Origin: Bacteroidia bacterium
GTDB lineage: Bacteria; Bacteroidota; Bacteroidia; Bacteroidales; Prolixibacteraceae
NCBI GenBank assembly: GCA_025358395.1
Contig: JANYJT010000230.1
Span: forward strand, 1 to 15,512
Direction of reading: 5' to 3'
Length of the DNA: 15,512 nucleotides
Both the position numbers and the translations under genes were made by a program. Under the pieces are notes generated by a model. It ran no database searches, was not told where the DNA came from, and saw only the letters and a program-made list of their open reading frames with translations. Numbering within the stretch: the first letter of the stretch is position 1; every line of letters starts with the position of its first letter. Shown piece after piece: positions 12,538-15,512 of the stretch.

Positions 12538-14451
12538 TCACTTTTTCTGCTTTTCCCGGATCTGTTCCAGCTCACCCTTCTTCTTGTACTGATCCAGTCC
12601 AAAGTAGGTGGTCTTGGCTGCCAAAACTGCGTCCTGACTGCTTTTCGACAGTTTGTTGAAGGTAGCCGCCTCCATCAGGTTGTCGATGTACTGTCCGCCG
12701 ACCCATGCAGCCAGGTCGATGATGCTCTTCTGGTAATCGCCATTCGAGAGGCCGCATAAGAATGAGGATGCGGTGGTAGATACATCCGCTATCATTCCAT
12801 AAGTAGGAATCAGTTTAACTGCTTCAAGTATAAACCACTCATTGTCAGTATTTACTGAAGCCAGCGAGCATGCAACGCTGTTGTACCAACTCTTGGGATA
12901 TTCTACCGAAAGGGGCAAAATTGCATCAGGTTTGAATGGCGCTTCATACACACTTCCTATTATTGACTTTTCCTCCGAATTATTGTCAATGACACAAGGG
13001 TTTCCTGAAATCTGGTAGATGTGCGTGCCTTCGCTGTTGAGAACGCAGGCTGGATAGCTTATGTTGGTGTAATATTGCCAGGGCTGGTGATTAGCCACCA
13101 ATACGTTCGAGCTGTTGCTCAGCTTGGTTGAACTTATTTTTGTGGTACCGCTAAAAGCCAGATCATCCGGGGCACCCTCGGGTCGGTTAACCCAGTTGGA
13201 CTTCAATTCCACTGCCACCATTTTGGTCCCCCATATTTTGCTGTCATGGGCTCTGTTCAGGAAATCAATTAAGTTAAGTTTTGGAAAGAAGGTGCTTTTT
13301 ACTGTAAGAGCAAAGGCGTAAGGTCTGGACTGCGAATATTTGTACACTTGTTCCGGTATGGCCGACAAGTGGTCGAAAGTTAGTCCCAGTCCCACGTCCA
13401 CGTATGCTTTTCGGCTCTTCCCCTCTGCCTCGGCAACGATTTGGACCCGTACCGGAGCGGTCAGGGGTTTTGTATCCGTATAATGGTACCAGACCGTGGC
13501 ATCTCCTTTGGCATCAGTCATGACGTCAAGGAACTTCCCGGTGAGGTTGTTGGCTCTGAGTTCACCGGTTCCGTTCACCATCAGGGCAAAATTGACACTG
13601 ACATTGGGCTTCCCGGTTTTTAGAATGATTTTGGCAGGAAGAAGTGGTGAGGCCGGAATTAAACCAACCTCAAAGGCATCCCCATTGAAATTTGTTGTGG
13701 GATAAACGACCATATTTGACTCAATCGGAATGGGCTTGTCCCTCGGCAGTTTAGCCAGGATGCTTTCCGCGATGGCACGGGCATCCGGGGCATTCTTCGG
13801 ATCAGTTTTGTAGGCGTATACTTGTACTTTAACCACAACATTGCCTGCTGCAGCAAAGTAAAAATGGTTGAACTGTTTGCCCTTATCCCACTTGGCTTCT
13901 GCATCGTGAAAACTGCCTTTCAGAAGGGAGTTGACATAATTGAACATGGCATCCACATTCATGCCGAACTCCTTTTTTTTCATCTTTTCACCGCCCTTTT
14001 TTACCCTGAAATCGGTCTCCTCCTCAGGATCAATGTTAACTTGCGAGAATATTCTGTTCTTTTCATTCCTGGTGATATCATCCTTCGCATCACCTTCGAA
14101 TTGGATGAAGGCCATCCCGGAAAGGGATAATTTTTCATCCAGGGTACGTGCTGTCTTCGTAAATGCCGCGAAAGGGTTCGCATTCAGCGGATTGCCGGTA
14201 TATTTCGTCACCTGCACATCAACGGTGATATCGTTGTTTTCGGCAGTTTTCTGAAACGACTGTATCTCTAATTTTTCCGAGACCCCGGGCTCATTTCTGA
14301 TACCCTTGTTGGTGATAGGAATGGCAGGGATGAGTTTATCAACGTTGTCTTTGAAAATCTGATAATCAGGCGGATTGACCAGTGTATTTTTTTGGGCAGT
14401 TAAGGCAATACTTACCAGGAAAGCCAAAAACAGGAAGGTTATTTTCTTCAT
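12538..14451 (-). CDS. Large secreted protein of unknown function
   Basis: A 637-residue protein that I do not recognise. It begins with a Sec signal peptide (MKKITFLFLAFLVSIALTAQ, predicted cut near residue 19-20). Residues about 25-255 are mixed and polar, and residues 150-185 (EEETDFRVKKGGEKMKKKEF and after) are highly charged. A stretch around 265-355 has the alternating hydrophobic pattern of an Ig-like or invasin-type beta domain (VNGTGELRANNLTGKF, then DAKGDATVWYHY). The later part (about 400-600) contains isolated Cys residues. The tail, from about 580, is helical and charged and ends EQIREKQKK. No C-terminal sorting domain, membrane helix or enzyme motif is visible. It has its own promoter and converges on the TIM-barrel gene, so no operon partner helps. 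Confidence 0.85.
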   Translation of the reverse strand: MKKITFLFLAFLVSIALTAQKNTLVNPPDYQIFKDNVDKLIPAIPITNKGIRNEPGVSEKLEIQSFQKTAENNDITVDVQVTKYTGNPLNANPFAAFTKTARTLDEKLSLSGMAFIQFEGDAKDDITRNEKNRIFSQVNIDPEEETDFRVKKGGEKMKKKEFGMNVDAMFNYVNSLLKGSFHDAEAKWDKGKQFNHFYFAAAGNVVVKVQVYAYKTDPKNAPDARAIAESILAKLPRDKPIPIESNMVVYPTTNFNGDAFEVGLIPASPLLPAKIILKTGKPNVSVNFALMVNGTGELRANNLTGKFLDVMTDAKGDATVWYHYTDTKPLTAPVRVQIVAEAEGKSRKAYVDVGLGLTFDHLSAIPEQVYKYSQSRPYAFALTVKSTFFPKLNLIDFLNRAHDSKIWGTKMVAVELKSNWVNRPEGAPDDLAFSGTTKISSTKLSNSSNVLVANHQPWQYYTNISYPACVLNSEGTHIYQISGNPCVIDNNSEEKSIIGSVYEAPFKPDAILPLSVEYPKSWYNSVACSLASVNTDNEWFILEAVKLIPTYGMIADVSTTASSFLCGLSNGDYQKSIIDLAAWVGGQYIDNLMEAATFNKLSKSSQDAVLAAKTTYFGLDQYKKKGELEQIREKQKK

Positions 14452-14497
14452 AGCAAATAGTTCTTTGGTTAATTAGTCGGGCGACTTAAATTCAGGA

Positions 14498-14527
14498 TAA
14501 AGTTAACTGTGATTTGGGAGATACAAA
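14498..14527 (-). promoter_or_regulatory. Bacteroidota-type promoter for the 637-residue protein
   Basis: On the minus strand, TTTG (14527-14524), 18 bases, then TAACTTTA (14505-14498). This is one base short of the usual spacing and has one mismatch in the -7 box. The leader to the start codon at 14451 would be about 40 bases. Confidence 0.5.
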
Positions 14528-14568
14528 ATAATTTGCCCAAATTCGCAAAGCAAACTTTTCCTTCGCAC

Positions 14569-14589
14569 TTGTTATCCAATTTGTAACAA
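14569..14589. promoter_or_regulatory. Small dyad upstream of the phosphorylase gene
   Basis: TTGTTA (14569-14574) and TAACAA (14584-14589) form an inverted repeat with 9 bases between, 26 bases before the start codon. It could be an operator or a chance palindrome. No good TAnnTTTG box is seen for this gene. Confidence 0.25.
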
Positions 14590-14614
14590 ACTTTCAAAAA
14601 TTCAGGATCAAAAA

Positions 14615-15361
14615 ATGAAAAAAATTGCCATCATCGGCGGGTCCGGGCTCGAGAATCCCGATCTTCTGCAGAACCGGGAGAAGTTGGTTGTAGAGAACCC
14701 TTATGGCGCTCCGAGCTCTGACTTGCTTTGCGGAACGATTTCCGGAGTGGAGGTGGTACTGATATCCCGCCATGGCAGGGAGCACACCATTCCACCTTCT
14801 CAGGTGAACAACAGGGCCAATCTTTATGCCATCCGGGAGTTGGGATGCACCCATATTCTGGCCACCACGGCATGCGGCAGTCTGCGGGAGCAGATCGGCA
14901 GGGGAGAGCTGGTATTGCCTGATCAGTTCATCGATTTCACGAAGCACCGATCTACCACTTTTTTTGAGGCGTTTCAGCCCCATGAAATGAAGCACACGCC
15001 GATGGCTGATCCGTTTGACCATTCGCTGCGGAAGCTGCTTCTTGAGTCTGCCAACGAGTTGAATCTTCCTATCCACGATGGGGGATGCATCATCACGATT
15101 GAGGGACCGCGTTTCTCCACCAGGGCTGAATCGAGGATGTTTCGTGGCTGGGGTGGGGATTTGATCAATATGAGTACGGCACCCGAGTGCATTCTGGCCA
15201 ATGAGTTGGGAATACCCTATGCGGCTATTGCCATGGCCACTGATTACGACAGTTGGAAGGAAGAGGAGACGCCGGTATCCTGGGAAGAGATCATTGCTGT
15301 TTTCGGCAAAAACGTGCACAATGTTGTGAATCTGCTGCTGAAAGTGATTCCCAAAATTTAA
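14615..15361 (+). CDS. 5'-methylthioadenosine phosphorylase-like (PNP/MTAP family)
   Basis: A 248-residue nucleoside phosphorylase of the PNP/MTAP family. MTAP splits 5'-methylthioadenosine with phosphate into adenine and 5-methylthioribose-1-phosphate, feeding methionine and purine salvage. Family motifs: IGGSGL (7-12), NPYGAPSS (28-35), SRHGREHTIPPSQV (51-64), ATTACGSL (83-90), LVLPDQFIDFT (99-109), EGPRFSTRAES (163-173) and MATDYDSWKEEE (207-218). D210 and D212 fit the adenine-specific Asp pair of MTAP; guanine/hypoxanthine-type PNPs carry Asn there, so the 6-amino purine is favoured. The usual VNYRAN is VNNRAN (64-69). The start is the only sensible one, directly before the conserved IGGSG strand. 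A tRNA gene follows. Confidence 0.92.
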   Translation: MKKIAIIGGSGLENPDLLQNREKLVVENPYGAPSSDLLCGTISGVEVVLISRHGREHTIPPSQVNNRANLYAIRELGCTHILATTACGSLREQIGRGELVLPDQFIDFTKHRSTTFFEAFQPHEMKHTPMADPFDHSLRKLLLESANELNLPIHDGGCIITIEGPRFSTRAESRMFRGWGGDLINMSTAPECILANELGIPYAAIAMATDYDSWKEEETPVSWEEIIAVFGKNVHNVVNLLLKVIPKI

Positions 15362-15412
15362 TTCCGCAAAACATTTGAAAAATACGGCTTAAATGATTAA
15401 AATTGCACCTCC

Positions 15413-15433
15413 AAATTAGGTTTTCCCTAATTT
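15413..15433. other. Hairpin directly before the tRNA
   Basis: AAATTAGG (15413-15420) pairs perfectly with CCTAATTT (15426-15433) over a TTTTC loop. The stem ends one base before the mature tRNA 5' end. Possible roles are termination of the upstream gene, a guide for RNase P processing, or chance. Confidence 0.5.
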
Positions 15434-15434
15434 C

Positions 15435-15508
15435 GGGCCCATAGCTCAGTTGGTTAGAGCATCTGACTCATAATCAGGGGGTCGTAGGATCATGCCCTAC
15501 TGGGCCCA
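15435..15508 (+). tRNA. tRNA with CAU anticodon (Ile2 candidate, or elongator Met)
   Basis: A complete 74-base cloverleaf. The acceptor stem is GGGCCCA with TGGGCCC, the D arm is closed by GCTC/GAGC, and the anticodon stem TCTGA/TCAGG has the loop CTCATAA (anticodon CAT at 15469-15471). The variable loop is GGGTC, the T stem GTAGG/CCTAC, and the discriminator A. The 3' CCA is not encoded (CCC follows). C4-G69 and C5-G68 are present, which are the pairs TilS uses to recognise tRNA-Ile2 (lysidine at C34), so Ile2 is favoured over elongator Met, though not proven. The T loop is ATCATGC instead of the usual TTCRANY, so positions 54 and 58 are A and T rather than T and A. Confidence 0.9.
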
Positions 15509-15512
15509 CCCT

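Noticed and set aside
14594..15319. 241-codon minus-strand frame opposite the phosphorylase gene
   Set aside because: The plus strand carries complete MTAP motifs; the antisense frame shows none.

Overview
The window looks like an ordinary chromosomal stretch of a Bacteroidota bacterium, probably Bacteroidales or a relative. Genes start without clear Shine-Dalgarno sites. Several are preceded by matches to the Bacteroidota promoter form TTTG-(about 19 nt)-TAnnTTTG. Protein families also fit: Tat-type Gfo/Idh/MocA lipoproteins, SUMF1-like domains and a MntA/HepT-type pair. These assignments come from reading the sequence, not from a database search.

Layout. Positions 1-540 hold a minus-strand minimal nucleotidyltransferase (MntA-like antitoxin) followed by the frameshifted remains of its HEPN partner. 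Positions 540-937 hold a decayed, hairpin-rich dispersed repeat and no gene. Next come dprA (938-2065) and a DEAD-box RNA helicase (2153-3472). The helicase converges on pdxH (minus), which is broken by an in-frame amber codon exactly at a normally conserved Trp. A divergent promoter region follows, then a likely two-gene unit: a membrane-anchored coiled-coil protein (4369-5265) and a SAM methyltransferase (5290-6012). After that is an unusual fusion of a tetrahaem NrfH/NapC-like cytochrome with a SUMF1 (sulfatase-modifying-factor-like) domain (6137-7666).

Positions 7946-12491 form a carbohydrate-oxidation neighbourhood. It has a Tat-exported Gfo/Idh/MocA lipoprotein, a small M15 peptidase on the other strand, a cytoplasmic Gfo/Idh/MocA dehydrogenase and a TIM-barrel sugar isomerase/epimerase or lyase. 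A strong shared terminator separates these from a large secreted protein of unknown function (12538-14451, minus). The window ends with a methylthioadenosine phosphorylase-like gene and a tRNA with a CAU anticodon.

The most unusual thing is in the intergenic DNA. Many spacers carry arrays of a 7-10 bp word, with a different word at each site. In three spacers (4140-4258, 9327-9456, 11337-11459) the array occurs as two inverted arms around a spacer that shares one core, GGAGTCCCTA(A)CTTTA. This looks like a family of intergenic inverted-repeat elements with a constant core and site-specific arms. I do not recognise it as a named family. The tRNA also has an odd T-loop in which the usual T54/A58 pair is swapped to A54/T58.
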